Assembly: GCA_947569225.1 (NCBI GenBank)
Contig: CANORX010000049.1
Location: 1-7,032, forward strand
DNA: 7,032 nucleotides
Reading direction: 5' to 3'
Source of the DNA: an uncultured Clostridia bacterium
Lineage (GTDB): Bacteria > Bacillota_I > Bacilli_A > RF39 > UBA660
A program made the translations under genes and the position numbers. Below, piece after piece: positions 6,727-7,032 of this stretch. Below the pieces are notes generated by a model, which saw only the letters and a list, made by a program, of their open reading frames with translations, made no database searches and had not been told where the DNA came from. Every line of letters begins with the position of its first letter. Position 1 is the stretch's first letter.

Positions 6727-7032
6727 CGAATCTATAGAAATAGTAGACAGACTAAAAAAGGACAACATAAACATTGAACTAGTTAATGCTAGATTTATTA
6801 AACCCATTGATGAAGAATACTTTAAAAAAATTATTAGCAAAAACAAACCCATCTTTGTTTATGAAGAAAGCATGAAAATAGGTTCATTAGGTAGTTACTT
6901 AGGTACACTTACTGACAAAAACATAATAACATATGGAATAGAAGACTTATTTGTACGACAAGGAAAAAGAAAAGAACTACTAATTGACTTAGAACTAGAC
7001 CAAAACTCTATATACAAAAAAATAAAAAAAGA
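6692..7032 (+). pseudogene. dxs: Out-of-frame 3' part of dxs, running off the window
   Basis: The reading frame one base ahead of the upstream dxs frame gives DATLITYGDFVNES from 6692, which is the normal continuation of DXS after the GxWE motif. It goes on through ELVNARFIKPIDEEYF, PIFVYEESMKIGSLGSYL and GIEDLFVRQGKRKELL, all typical of the C-terminal transketolase-like domain. The frame stays open to the window end. A stop just upstream in this frame (6689-6691) and the lack of a start codon with a ribosome binding site argue against independent translation. In typical DXS about 6 residues separate the Glu of GxWE from the Asp-Ala that follows; here only 7 bases do, which implies a loss of about 11 bases near 6685-6692. 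The domain stabilises the dimer and completes the fold, so the split product is probably inactive unless the lesion is a sequence error. Confidence 0.85.

Noticed and set aside
1..7032. Alternative genetic code with TGA read as tryptophan
   Set aside because: TGG encodes tryptophan at conserved sites in smc and dxs, and no gene needs TGA read-through. The lesions in rnc and dxs involve TAA stops and a frame change, not TGA.

Overview
The window is very AT-rich and reads as chromosomal DNA of a low-GC Firmicutes/Mollicutes-related bacterium, probably an uncultured gut-type lineage. The evidence is the rnc-smc gene order, GGAGG-type ribosome binding sites, sigma-70/sigma-A promoters close to consensus, and A-rich codon use on the coding strand. 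TGG encodes the visible tryptophans and no gene here ends in or contains an in-frame TGA, so the sequence gives no reason to invoke a reassigned code. The exact taxon is inference.

Layout. A consensus-like promoter (25-52) drives a plus-strand cluster. The first member is rnc (RNase III, 79-726), whose reading frame is interrupted by a 42-base block made only of A and T (262-303). That block sits exactly where the conserved EGxxTKLRAxxVCE segment should be. It is followed by smc (732-3674), an intact but unusually short chromosome-condensation ATPase, and, 2 bases later, by a short pyroglutamyl-peptidase-like protein (3677-4141) that keeps a complete Glu-Cys-His triad. A 12-bp hairpin with T runs on both sides (4141-4184) ends this cluster and also the opposing one.

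On the minus strand lie two adjacent small genes (5030-4569, then 4549-4160). They are paralogues of each other and belong to no family I recognise. A 178-base divergent intergenic region (5031-5208) carries a very strong promoter (TTGACT-N17-TATAAT) for dxs, which runs from 5209 off the right edge. The dxs frame breaks near 6685-6692: the N-terminal part ends early at 6726, and the missing C-terminal third continues in another frame to the window end, as expected for a deletion of about 11 bases.

Functionally the window mixes RNA processing (rnc), chromosome organisation (smc), a possible amino-terminal pyroglutamate peptidase, an uncharacterised tandem pair, and the first step of the MEP isoprenoid pathway (dxs). 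The most notable points are the length-preserving AT block inside rnc, the lesion in dxs, the tandem paralogue pair, the miniature peptidase attached to smc, and the shortened SMC arms. I see no CRISPR array, transposon, tRNA or rRNA, and no stretch over 300 bases without a gene.
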